Assembly: GCA_017051695.1 (NCBI GenBank)
Contig: JAFIDK010000001.1
Span: 186,001 to 250,000, forward strand
DNA from: Algoriphagus aestuarii
Lineage (GTDB): Bacteria; Bacteroidota; Bacteroidia; Cytophagales; Cyclobacteriaceae
Direction of reading: 5' to 3'
Length of the DNA: 64,000 bases
Shown here: positions 8,609-16,584 of the stretch, one piece after another
How positions within the stretch are numbered: the first letter of the stretch is position 1
How the letters are laid out: each line of letters opens with the position of its first letter
Position numbers and translations under genes: made by a program
The notes under the pieces: generated by a model
What the model was told of the DNA's origin: nothing
Database searches by the model: none
The model's input: the letters and a program-made list of their open reading frames with translations, nothing else

Positions 8609-9598
8609 GTGGTTAAGATAGGAAAGTTGGAATTAGGAGAGTTCCCATTGCTGTTAGCACCGATGGAAGATGTGAGTGATCCGCCATTCAGAGCCGTGTG
8701 CAAACAGAATGGGGCAGATCTCATGTATACAGAATTTATCAGCTCAGAGGGACTCATCAGAGATGCTGCTAAAAGTGTTCAGAAATTGGACATCTATGAT
8801 TATGAAAAGCCGATAGGCATACAGATTTTCGGTAATGACATAGAATCCATGAGAGAAGCAGCGGCCATAGCAGCTGAAGCAGGCCCCGACATTTTGGACA
8901 TCAATTATGGGTGTCCAGTAAATAAGGTAGCTTGCAAAGGCGCTGGAGCGGGCATTCTATTAGACATTGATAAAATGGTATCCATGACTGCAGAAATTGT
9001 CAAAGCAGTCAATATCCCTGTTACGGTCAAAACCCGTCTTGGCTGGGATAATGACACCATCAGGATCGTGGAAGTGGCCGAAAGACTACAAGATGTAGGA
9101 ATTCAGGCGATCAGTATCCATGCCCGTACCCGAAAACAAATGTATAAGGGTGAGGCGGACTGGAGCTACTTAAATTTGGTGAAGGATAATCCTCGGTTAC
9201 ATATTCCTGTTTTTGGAAATGGTGATATTGACTCACCGGAAAAGGCACTGGAGTACAAAAACAAATACCATGTGGATGGGATGATGATCGGAAGAGCGTC
9301 TATTGGCTACCCATGGATTTTTAATGAGATCAAACATTTTCTAGCCACAGGAGAAAAACTTCAGGCTCCGGATTTAGCGGAGCGAATTTCGGTTACGAAA
9401 AAACACTTGGATTTTTCTGTGGAATGGAAAGGTGAAAAGCAGGGTATTTTGGAGATGAGAAGGCATTACACCAATTATTTCAGAGGAATGCCAAACTTCA
9501 AACCCTTCCGGACGGAAATGGTCACGGCAGAAAGCTACGAGCATGTTTGCCAATTGCTTGATCAGGTAGCAGATGTTTATGCTGATTACGTTTTTTAG
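8609..9598 (+). CDS. dusB: tRNA-dihydrouridine synthase (DusB family)
   Basis: An FMN/NADPH enzyme reducing uridines in the tRNA D-loop. The 329-residue protein has the N-terminal LLAPMEDVSDPPFR block, catalytic C102 in NYGCPVNKV, and FMN/phosphate-binding ISIHARTR and VFGNGDI segments. It starts with GTG at 8609; no in-frame ATG lies upstream, and the N-terminus (VKIGKLELGEFPLLLAPM) fits the family exactly. It converges with the DUF4143 ATPase gene, with a long hairpin between. Confidence 0.95.
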   Translation: MVKIGKLELGEFPLLLAPMEDVSDPPFRAVCKQNGADLMYTEFISSEGLIRDAAKSVQKLDIYDYEKPIGIQIFGNDIESMREAAAIAAEAGPDILDINYGCPVNKVACKGAGAGILLDIDKMVSMTAEIVKAVNIPVTVKTRLGWDNDTIRIVEVAERLQDVGIQAISIHARTRKQMYKGEADWSYLNLVKDNPRLHIPVFGNGDIDSPEKALEYKNKYHVDGMMIGRASIGYPWIFNEIKHFLATGEKLQAPDLAERISVTKKHLDFSVEWKGEKQGILEMRRHYTNYFRGMPNFKPFRTEMVTAESYEHVCQLLDQVADVYADYVF

Positions 9599-9617
9599 GA
9601 GAGCTGGTGAAAAAGTT

Positions 9618-9662
9618 GAAAGGTGGTAATGCTGGAAGGTTAGATCCAATTTACCACCTTTC
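9618..9662. terminator. Long-looped hairpin between convergent genes
   Basis: A perfect 12-bp stem (9618-9629 with 9651-9662) encloses a 21-nt loop. T/A-rich sequence lies on both sides, so it may act as a bidirectional terminator. The loop is unusually long for an intrinsic terminator. Confidence 0.5.
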
Positions 9663-9720
9663 CCATTTTTAGGGTTTAAAAAAACAGAGGCATCTCCAAG
9701 CTCATTATCCAGAGGAAAAA

Positions 9721-10935
9721 TCAGAAATTCTGCAATAAAAAATCTGATAGATGCACATGTTGTACGCCTTCCACATCCTCTTTCCAAAAATCATCCAATG
9801 TCACAACAAATTTTGGAAACTGATCCTTTATGGCCAGCAGACTGGAAAACTCCCTTTCCACAGTTTGTTCACTTTCTAGTTTGTATGCCACTTGTACATA
9901 GATTTTATTACCTGCCTTTTCCGCAATAAAATCAATTTCCCTGTCCAGTAATTTCCCTATATAGACACTATATCCTCTCCTTTTTAACTCCAGAAAAACT
10001 ATGTTTTCCAAAATCCCAGAGATCCTACTGTCACGGTAACCCATCGTAGCATAGAGCAAGCCCACATCACTCAGGTAGAATTTTTCCTGGGTTTTCAGGA
10101 TTTCTTTTCCTTTAATATCATACCGTGATGCGCGGTATAAGATAAATGCCCCCTCCAGGGCATTCAGGTAATTATAGACTGTGTTGATATCTATCTTCCG
10201 TTGCTGGTTTTTGAAATAATCGGCCACATTCTTTCCTGAAAAAGTACTCCCAATATTATCCAAAGCATATTTGACGATCCGTTCCAGCAATTCTACATCC
10301 CTGATTTTGTACCGCTGGACGGTATCACGTAGAATTACAGAAGAGTAAATATCGTACACTACTTTGTAAGCCGTTTCTACCGAATAATCAGTCCTATGCA
10401 GCACCGGAAATCCTCCCAATCTCAAATAGGCCATAAAAGCCGATTTGTTGTCCGCTGTTTTACCCGGGAAATAAGCCGCTCGAAACTGCAGATATTCAGA
10501 AAAGGACAGCGTATAAACAGGAATCTCCACGTACCGCCCGGCCAAATAGGTAGCCAGTTCTGAGGACAAAAGATGGGAATTGGAGCCGGTAAGGAAAATA
10601 TCCACGTCAAAATCCACCAGAAGGGAATTGACTGCTTTCTCCCAGCCATCGACCTCCTGGATTTCATCTAAGAGCAAATAGGTCTTCTTCCCTTTTTGTA
10701 CCCTCTCCTCAACATACTGGTAAAGTTGGGTAGCAGTTCGCAAATCGGAAAACACAAAACTCTCCAAGTTGATATAGATAATTTGCCCGGACTCGATGTT
10801 CCGGGAAAGTAACTCTTCCTTTAGTAACAATAATGCCGTTGACTTGCCACTTCTTCTGATCCCGGTCAGGATTTTGATCTGTGGCTTGTCAATAAATTCC
10901 CGCAACTGCTCAAAATACGTGGTTCTTGCTATCAT
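9721..10935 (-). CDS. Solitary AAA ATPase with DUF4143 domain (copy 1)
   Basis: A 404-residue protein. Walker A is GIRRSGKST (25-33) and Walker B LLLDEIQ (87-93). A sensor-like LTGSNSHLL segment follows near 115, then a helical region and a C-terminal DUF4143-type nuclease-like fold with the E/D-E-x-D-F pattern LLDREIDFIAEK and a VQVAYKLE segment. These AAA_14 proteins are abundant in Bacteroidota and unassigned in function. It shares the layout of the gene at 22970 but differs in sequence. No partner gene is adjacent. Its upstream region carries a phased 42-bp site array (separate entry), suggesting autoregulation. Confidence 0.85.
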   Translation of the reverse strand: MIARTTYFEQLREFIDKPQIKILTGIRRSGKSTALLLLKEELLSRNIESGQIIYINLESFVFSDLRTATQLYQYVEERVQKGKKTYLLLDEIQEVDGWEKAVNSLLVDFDVDIFLTGSNSHLLSSELATYLAGRYVEIPVYTLSFSEYLQFRAAYFPGKTADNKSAFMAYLRLGGFPVLHRTDYSVETAYKVVYDIYSSVILRDTVQRYKIRDVELLERIVKYALDNIGSTFSGKNVADYFKNQQRKIDINTVYNYLNALEGAFILYRASRYDIKGKEILKTQEKFYLSDVGLLYATMGYRDSRISGILENIVFLELKRRGYSVYIGKLLDREIDFIAEKAGNKIYVQVAYKLESEQTVEREFSSLLAIKDQFPKFVVTLDDFWKEDVEGVQHVHLSDFLLQNF

Positions 10936-11192
10936 ATCTTTAGGGCTACACCCATAAAGATAGGAATTATAGAATAGGTTTTACAGGTTATAACCATAAA
11001 TAAATTACAAAAAACTTATTTATTTTGGGTCATAACCATAAAAAATATTTTTACCTCGAATAAAGCCAAAGACTAAACCTCGAAGAGTTCATTCACTTTG
11101 GTTTGTTAAAAGCGATTCCCTACTCTAAACTCATGTAATTTTTTGACAAACTATTCTTTGGTTTTGCTTCCTTTGTAAAATCATCGCATTTC
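10936..11192. other. 257-bp intergenic region between divergent genes
   Basis: The left half holds the repeat array above and a possible -7 element (reverse strand TATCTTTA at 10955-10962). The right half has a weak promoter-like pair for the EamA gene (TTG near 11141, TTCCTTTG near 11168). No gene is visible. Confidence 0.5.
10949..11042. promoter_or_regulatory. Phased repeat array upstream of DUF4143 ATPase 1
   Basis: The core CCATAAA (TTTATGG on the coding strand) occurs at 10952-10958, 10994-11000 and 11036-11042, exactly 42 bp apart. Two copies are extended to ATAACCATAAA, and 10986-10995 is the perfect palindrome GGTTATAACC. Forty-two bp is four helical turns, placing the sites on one DNA face. 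The array lies directly upstream of the ATPase start and looks like an operator. Confidence 0.5.
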
Positions 11193-12089
11193 ATGAAAAC
11201 TACCACCGACAACGAGACCCTAAAAAACTGGGGCATGCTGATTTTATTAGCTTTGGTTTGGGGAAGCTCATTTATCCTAATCAAAAGAGGTCTGGAAGTT
11301 TTTTCTCCAGGTGAAGTTGGAGCTTATAGAATTGTTGCGGCGGCAAGTTTTCTTTTGCCCTTATCACTCCCCAGGCTTAAAAACCTAAACAAACACCAAA
11401 TATTTTACTTGATTATTGTCGGGTTGGTAGGAAGCTTTATCCCTGCATTTTTATTTGCAAAGGCCCAAACCCAGCTTAGCAGTTCTCTGACAGGGGTTTT
11501 AAACGCTTTGACTCCATTGGCTGTGGTGATGATTGGCGCTTTGTTTTTCGGTTCCAAAATCACCAAACGGAATGGAATAGGATTGGCCATTGCTTTTATC
11601 GGTGTATTTATTTTAGTAGTTGTCAAAGAAGGTTCTGGTCTGGAAGCATTCACAGGAATCAATGCCTATGCTTTATTTGTCATATTGGCCTGTATTTGCT
11701 ATGGATTTAACCTGAATATCATCAAGTACAAATTTGTACTCCTTAAACCGATCCAGATTACAGCCATTTCTTTGTTGATGGTATTGCCAGCAGCATTGAT
11801 TTTCCTGCTTGTTGGTACTGACTTTTCCTATAAAGTGACCAATGTTCCCGGCGCATTGACGGCTCTTGGATATGTGACGCTTTTAGGAGTGATGGGAACT
11901 GCCTTGGCATTGATCCTTTTCAATGTGATGGTGAAAAGAGTGACGCCTGTTTTTGCGAGTTCGGTTACTTATCTGATTCCCATCGTAGCAATCATGTGGG
12001 GCGTTTTGGATGGGGAAATCCTACTTTGGGGGCACTACATCGGAATCGTGGCTGTGATTCTTGGAGTATGGTACGGAAACAGAAAATAA
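11193..12089 (+). CDS. EamA/DMT-superfamily transporter
   Basis: A 298-residue protein with about ten transmembrane helices arranged as two EamA repeats. The first opens with LALVWGSSFILIKRGLE, the typical DMT signature; the second repeat begins near residue 155. Such proteins export or import amino acids, nucleobases or sugars; the substrate cannot be predicted. It stands alone between divergent and convergent neighbours. Its C-terminus ends in a short basic tail (YGNRK). Confidence 0.9.
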   Translation: MKTTTDNETLKNWGMLILLALVWGSSFILIKRGLEVFSPGEVGAYRIVAAASFLLPLSLPRLKNLNKHQIFYLIIVGLVGSFIPAFLFAKAQTQLSSSLTGVLNALTPLAVVMIGALFFGSKITKRNGIGLAIAFIGVFILVVVKEGSGLEAFTGINAYALFVILACICYGFNLNIIKYKFVLLKPIQITAISLLMVLPAALIFLLVGTDFSYKVTNVPGALTALGYVTLLGVMGTALALILFNVMVKRVTPVFASSVTYLIPIVAIMWGVLDGEILLWGHYIGIVAVILGVWYGNRK

Positions 12090-12119
12090 AATAGCTTTCT
12101 TTTTCTGTCTAGAAAAAAA

Positions 12120-13193
12120 TCATTCTCCTTTCATTCTTTCTCTCCAGGCAAAAGCAAGTTTAGGCAATTGCTGATAGCTATTGATTCCCGCTTTGACCCC
12201 TTGGGTTTTCAAAAACACATCATTGGTCTTTCTGCTAAGTTCCAATGAGAAGGCTTTGATTGATTCACTGGCTTTACGAAGCGAAATCATGTCATTTCTC
12301 ACTCCCCTATCCAGGGTTTTGACCCATTCCTTGTATTCATCAGGAGCCATTCTAAAAAAGTCTGAAATCTGGTAATTCAATAATCTCAATTGACCGGAGT
12401 ACCTCAAAAGCGGGTCATCGGAATTGGTACAAATTACCCAGGCGATAAAATTCGCTTCTCCTTCGTCCGTCACACCATAACTGTGGGCCATTTCATGGGC
12501 TACCGTAAATGGCTGTTCTAAAGGATGAAGTGTGGGATCAATGTAACTCTCTCCAGTAAAGGGGAAATAGATCCCGAGAATCCCCATTTTTCTCATAAAT
12601 CCCGGTGGCGGAAATAATTTGGTTCTGGGCCTACCTGTGAAATTCAGTCCCAACATATCCAGGTTATCGGCAATATTGGCCCTTACGAGTTTTTCAAGGT
12701 CAGGATATGGCAATATCTGTTCAATGGCCGCAGTATCCAGAGTGATTGCACTGCGATATTGGACAGCTAGCCTTAGTGTAATCTGGACTTCATTTTTGAG
12801 CTGTTCCAAATCCATGGATTTTGGCTGAAGCCCAAGTTGCTTGACTATGGGAGTCCGCTGATAATTAAATCCCCATAAAACCAAAAAGAAGAAGATTAAT
12901 GCGCCGAGTCCATTTGCCAAAGCCCGAAGGGAATAAAGAGATTTCTTTTTCCATCCGATTTTTTTTCGAAGTTTGAAAAAATAGATTCCGAGGAGAAACA
13001 CTACGGAGATCATAAACAAATAAACGCTGGGAAAAGGCAATCTTCCCAGCGTTATATCTATGACATTCCGGATGACCGGAAAGAATTTTCTTGAATAAAT
13101 TTCATCAGTGGCTTCAGGGTTAAGAACTGCCAAATAGCGGATTCCCAATGCCAATACACCTAGAATCGCCCAAGACCAGTCTCTCTTCCCCAT
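12120..13193 (-). CDS. DUF3810 membrane protein with a zinc-peptidase motif
   Basis: A 357-residue protein with three N-terminal membrane helices (about residues 8-24, 58-75, 93-110) and an extracytoplasmic domain. The domain contains HEMAHSYG (H233, E234, H237) followed by DEGEANF (E244/E246), a gluzincin-like arrangement. It fits the DUF3810 family, common in Bacteroidota and not assigned a function. Peptidase activity is inferred from the motif. Downstream of the NifU-like gene with 12 bp between, so probably cotranscribed. Confidence 0.85.
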   Translation of the reverse strand: MGKRDWSWAILGVLALGIRYLAVLNPEATDEIYSRKFFPVIRNVIDITLGRLPFPSVYLFMISVVFLLGIYFFKLRKKIGWKKKSLYSLRALANGLGALIFFFLVLWGFNYQRTPIVKQLGLQPKSMDLEQLKNEVQITLRLAVQYRSAITLDTAAIEQILPYPDLEKLVRANIADNLDMLGLNFTGRPRTKLFPPPGFMRKMGILGIYFPFTGESYIDPTLHPLEQPFTVAHEMAHSYGVTDEGEANFIAWVICTNSDDPLLRYSGQLRLLNYQISDFFRMAPDEYKEWVKTLDRGVRNDMISLRKASESIKAFSLELSRKTNDVFLKTQGVKAGINSYQQLPKLAFAWRERMKGE

Positions 13194-13205
13194 GGATTTT
13201 GAATC

Positions 13206-13793
13206 TTAAATACCTTCTGCCTGCACTTCCTTCACTTCAGGAAGCATTCTGGTCAGAAGGTTTTGGATTCCTGCTTTCAAGGTAACTGTGCTTGAAGGAC
13301 ATCCAGAGCAGGATCCTTGAAGCAACACTTTGACGATTCCGTCCTGGAATGAATGAAAGACAATAGCTCCACCATCCTGTTCCACTGCAGGGCGAATGTA
13401 TTCATCCAGTATGCCCTTGATTTTTTTCACCACTTCTGAATCGTTTTCATCAAAAAGCGGGTCTTTATCAAAACTTGCTTTGACCACAGGTTTTCCCGAC
13501 TCCAAATAACTTTTGATATGATCCCTAAAGACATTTTGGACTTCTGACCATTCGACATCTTCTGCTTTGGTCACAGTCACAAAATTAGAGGCAACAAATA
13601 CACGCTTTACAGCAGCAAAATTAAACAGTTCTTGTGCCAAAGGGCTATTTTCTGCACTGGCTGCATCCGGATAATCAAAACTCACTCCATCTTCGGCCAA
13701 CATAAAATTGGCTACAAATTTCAATGAATTTGGATTTGGATTTGCCTCCATGTAAAGGTGAACGGGTCTTGCTTGTGCTTTCAGCATGGTCAT
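13206..13793 (-). CDS. NifU/NfuA-type iron-sulfur scaffold protein
   Basis: A 195-residue protein with two domains. An N-terminal Nfu_N domain (about 12-95) starts with the diagnostic YMEANPNPNSLKFV; a C-terminal NifU domain (about 122-195) carries the CSGC pair (C162, C165) that binds a bridging [4Fe-4S] cluster. It should deliver Fe-S clusters to target enzymes. A second ATG two codons in (13787) is also possible. It is the likely first gene of a unit with DUF3810. Confidence 0.93.
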   Translation of the reverse strand: MTMLKAQARPVHLYMEANPNPNSLKFVANFMLAEDGVSFDYPDAASAENSPLAQELFNFAAVKRVFVASNFVTVTKAEDVEWSEVQNVFRDHIKSYLESGKPVVKASFDKDPLFDENDSEVVKKIKGILDEYIRPAVEQDGGAIVFHSFQDGIVKVLLQGSCSGCPSSTVTLKAGIQNLLTRMLPEVKEVQAEGI

Positions 13794-13866
13794 CTCGTTT
13801 TTTTGTTTAGAAAACCGAATTCTCTGGATTAAGTTCCGGCGGCTGCAAATTTCTAAAAGAAATCTC

Positions 13867-14601
13867 CTATTTCATAGGGTGGCCGGTAGCCGCGTACCAA
13901 ATTCCTCCATAGAGATGCTTCAAGAAAACATCATCCTCCCAGGCAGAATCCACATGTCCCAATGCCGTATAGAACACTCTTCCGCCTTCGAACTCATGGT
14001 ACCAAGCCATTGGGTGGTTATCACCATTTCCTTTAGCCACTTTATAGGTGCTTTCATCTGCCTTGATTAATACATTCAGGTCAGGATTGATGTCTTTGTA
14101 TTCATAAAGCTCATCTGTCCACATCCAGTTTTTTGGAAGATGCCAAGTCGCAGGATGATTCTGATCCACTACTTCTAATCTCAACGTTTGCTGGGCTGGA
14201 TGTGCCAGGAAGTAGCCACCCATCATTTTATTGTACCAAGGCCATTCATATTCAGAATCAGCTGCTGCGTGGACCCCTACCACTCCTTTCCCGCTTTGTA
14301 CAAATTTCTGCAAGGAAGCACGGGTTGTTTCGTCAAAAATAGTTCCTGTAGTGCTGATCAGGATCAGTACGTCATATTTCATCAGGCTTTCTTCCGATAA
14401 TACTTTTGGATCTTCGGATGTATAGACACTGAACACCTGCTTTTCTCCCATTTTCTTCATTGCAGTTACAGCATTTGGGATAGATTGATGCCTAAAACCT
14501 GCTGTTTTGGTAAATACGAGTGCTTTAAACTGCTGTGCATCTACCATCAAGGTCACACAGCATAGGAGACCAAAAGTGAGTAAAAGTTTTTTAAGGTTCA
14601 T
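13867..14601 (-). CDS. Secreted ThuA-like protein
   Basis: A 244-residue protein with a signal peptide (1-22, ending VDAQQ). The ThuA/GATase-like fold follows: FKALVFTKTAGFRHQSIPNA at the start, then DVLILISTTG, and the GVVGVHAAADSEY block, ending with RVFYTALGHVDSAW. ThuA-type proteins are linked to carbohydrate use, often beside sugar dehydrogenases; the enzymatic role is unsettled. No sugar genes are adjacent here. A second ThuA-like protein is at 51108. Confidence 0.9.
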   Translation of the reverse strand: MNLKKLLLTFGLLCCVTLMVDAQQFKALVFTKTAGFRHQSIPNAVTAMKKMGEKQVFSVYTSEDPKVLSEESLMKYDVLILISTTGTIFDETTRASLQKFVQSGKGVVGVHAAADSEYEWPWYNKMMGGYFLAHPAQQTLRLEVVDQNHPATWHLPKNWMWTDELYEYKDINPDLNVLIKADESTYKVAKGNGDNHPMAWYHEFEGGRVFYTALGHVDSAWEDDVFLKHLYGGIWYAATGHPMK

Positions 14602-14637
14602 TTGGTTTTGAGTTTTGAGTTTTATGTTAAAGAAATA

Positions 14638-15405
14638 TTATTCAATGATTTTAAATAGCTCCCCTGCTTGTTTTCTGGAATAGGCATTGAAATGCCACCA
14701 TTCTGAGCCGATTCCGGTAAATCCACTCGCAAACATTATTTTTCGAAGCAAATCTCGGTTGGCTATTTGTGCCTCCGTCAATTTACCCTCTTCGAGCATT
14801 TGTTTTTCACGGTCGGGATAAGCAGGATAACCAAAGTAATCATATCCTGTACCCATATCCAATGGCACAGAAGTAGTCCTATCGAAAATGGTCAAATCCA
14901 CTGCCACTCCAAAATTATGCAAACTCCCGACTTTTGGATCTGCGACATATAGGGGTTTCAAACTATCAGGTTTGTCCAGATTATCCCAAAGGATCCGCTG
15001 AACACTCAATGGTCTAGCACCATCGTAGATTAATAGAGTGTAATCAGGAAATTCTTTTTGAAGCATTTCCTGGGCAGATTTTAAACTATCGGCTACTACC
15101 GGCTGAAGGTATGCATGGATCAAGTCACCATAGACATCCTTTCCAAAAAAATTATCCTCTGTGGAGTATTTTAATTCCACTCGAATATCGGGTACAACTT
15201 CCTCTACATTCACCAGACCCTGTGAGATCATTTGCTTTTCCAGCAAGGGGATTTCAGAAGATGAAACAGAAGGATTCGTTGGAGCCAATTGTTCAGCGAT
15301 TTCCTTTTCTATTTCCGACTCCAAAGCACCAACTTCCTTTTGGGAACAGGAATAGCCAAAAGCCGAGATTAAAATACCGAATGCAATTGATTTAAATTTC
15401 ATCAT
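14638..15405 (-). CDS. VanX/DdpX-like D-Ala-D-Ala dipeptidase (M15), lipoprotein
   Basis: A 255-residue protein with a lipobox (GYSC, C20) and a low-complexity linker to about residue 65. The M15D catalytic domain follows: R131 in YDGARP, zinc ligands H163 and D170 in SLHNFGVAVD, and E235/H238 in SEWWHF. It should hydrolyse D-Ala-D-Ala dipeptide in the periplasm, for cell-wall turnover or nutrient use rather than proven vancomycin resistance, because no vanHA is nearby. The start (15405 or 15402) overlaps the SDR stop. Confidence 0.9.
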   Translation of the reverse strand: MMKFKSIAFGILISAFGYSCSQKEVGALESEIEKEIAEQLAPTNPSVSSSEIPLLEKQMISQGLVNVEEVVPDIRVELKYSTEDNFFGKDVYGDLIHAYLQPVVADSLKSAQEMLQKEFPDYTLLIYDGARPLSVQRILWDNLDKPDSLKPLYVADPKVGSLHNFGVAVDLTIFDRTTSVPLDMGTGYDYFGYPAYPDREKQMLEEGKLTEAQIANRDLLRKIMFASGFTGIGSEWWHFNAYSRKQAGELFKIIE

Positions 15406-16160
15406 TTTTCTTTGTTCACAAGAGTAGCAGAAGCCTGTGCTGTGGGCAAAACCAACACGTCAGCTATCACTACATGAGGAGGTCTAGTTACAGCAAATTC
15501 TACGATGTCCGCAATATCCTGAGCGAGCAATGGTTCAAATCCCTGATAAACTGATTCAGAACGCTTTTCATCTCCTTTGAATCGAACCAAAGAAAACTCA
15601 GTTTCGACCAAACCCGGATGGATCGCCATGACTTTGATCCCAAAAGGATTCATATCTATTCGCATTCCTTGTGTAAGTGCATCCACCGCATGCTTTGAGG
15701 CACAGTAGACATTTCCATTCGGATACACTTCCTTTCCAGCAATCGATCCAATATTGATAATCATTCCTGACTTTCGCTCAGTCATTCCCTTCATAATGGC
15801 TTTGGACACATAGAGTAAGCCTTTTACGTTGATATCCATCATCGCGTCCCAATCGTCTAAGCTACCGCTTTGGATGGGATCCATGCCATGGGCATTTCCG
15901 GCATTATTGATTAAAACATCTATGGCTTTCCAGTCTTCTGGCAAGGCTCCTAAAATCTCCAATACTTTTTCCCGATCCCGTACATCAAAAACAAAGGGGA
16001 GGTATTCTACCGCATTTGGAAGTTCAACCGCCAATTCCTTTAATCGATCAGCTCTTCTTCCCGTGGCGATGATATTGTATCCTAATTTGGCCAATGTCAG
16101 GGCACAGGCTTTTCCGATACCTGAAGTTGCACCTGTGACCAAAGCAATTTTATTTTTCAT
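15402..16160 (-). CDS. SDR-family NAD(P)-dependent oxidoreductase
   Basis: A 252-residue short-chain dehydrogenase. The cofactor loop TGATSGIG is at residues 9-16, the NAG motif in INNAGNAHG, the catalytic serine in IGSIAG and YxxxK in YCASK. Overall it resembles the YdfG-type 3-hydroxy acid dehydrogenases (DVRD and VRPPHVVIADVLVLPTAQ-like tail). ATG 16160 is chosen because the frame upstream would add a non-family hydrophobic segment. It ends overlapping the dipeptidase start. Confidence 0.9.
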   Translation of the reverse strand: MKNKIALVTGATSGIGKACALTLAKLGYNIIATGRRADRLKELAVELPNAVEYLPFVFDVRDREKVLEILGALPEDWKAIDVLINNAGNAHGMDPIQSGSLDDWDAMMDINVKGLLYVSKAIMKGMTERKSGMIINIGSIAGKEVYPNGNVYCASKHAVDALTQGMRIDMNPFGIKVMAIHPGLVETEFSLVRFKGDEKRSESVYQGFEPLLAQDIADIVEFAVTRPPHVVIADVLVLPTAQASATLVNKEK

Positions 16161-16326
16161 CCTGAAAGATAAAAAGAATATGAATGTGCTAAAAAATGAA
16201 AGCATTAAGAACGCAAGACTTAATAGCCATTTTTAAAAAAAATAAACCATTCATCTAATTGTTTGAATCTATTAATTAACCTAAATACATATTAAACCTA
16301 TGTTTTACTTTTAAAAATTAACTATT

Positions 16327-16524
16327 ATGTTTAAAAATCGATTTAAATTGTTTCTAGCTAGTTTTGTATTTGCACTGATACTCATGGGTGGAGTCACTAG
16401 CTTAAATGCCCAACAAGCCAATTGGTGTCACTGGGACAGAGAGGCTCTTGACTGCAATTGGACAGCAAATGACGGCCTATGTGCTGTTTCGGGGGATAAC
16501 TGTGATGTCCCAGTGGTAGAGTAG
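16327..16524 (+). CDS. Small secreted four-cysteine peptide (NVEALD-like?)
   Basis: A 65-residue pre-peptide. A Sec signal occupies residues 1-29 (hydrophobic core LFLASFVFALILMGG, cleavage after LNAQ). The mature part of about 36 residues is acidic, Trp-rich and has four cysteines (C34, C43, C52, C59), enough for two disulfides. The REALDC segment recalls the NVEALD exported peptides of Bacteroidota, which often lie beside beta-propeller/DUF4221/BF3164 lipoproteins, as here. Family membership is tentative and the function unknown. Confidence 0.65.
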   Translation: MFKNRFKLFLASFVFALILMGGVTSLNAQQANWCHWDREALDCNWTANDGLCAVSGDNCDVPVVE

Positions 16525-16535
16525 ATTATTAAAAT

Positions 16536-16573
16536 ACCAACCCTCTTTAAGAAAAATGAAAGAGGGTTGGTTT
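16536..16573 (+). terminator. 13-bp hairpin between peptide gene and DUF4221 gene
   Basis: A perfect stem (16536-16548 with 16559-16571) and 10-nt loop begin 12 bases after the peptide stop. Only a short T run follows, so it may be a leaky terminator or 3' stabiliser allowing a graded ratio of peptide to downstream protein. Confidence 0.65.
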
Positions 16574-16584
16574 ATATACTAAAT

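Noticed and set aside
9374-9787. A 137-codon reverse frame across the dusB 3' end and the ATPase 3' end
   Set aside because: It overlaps two well-supported genes, has a composition unlike a protein, and contains a strong hairpin at 9618-9662.
9721-10935. Toxin-antitoxin or defence role for the DUF4143 ATPases
   Set aside because: No partner gene, defence gene or hypervariable neighbour; only self-regulation by upstream arrays can be argued.
14638-15405. Vancomycin-resistance interpretation of the VanX-like dipeptidase
   Set aside because: No vanH, vanA or regulator genes nearby; a lipoprotein dipeptidase for wall turnover is simpler.
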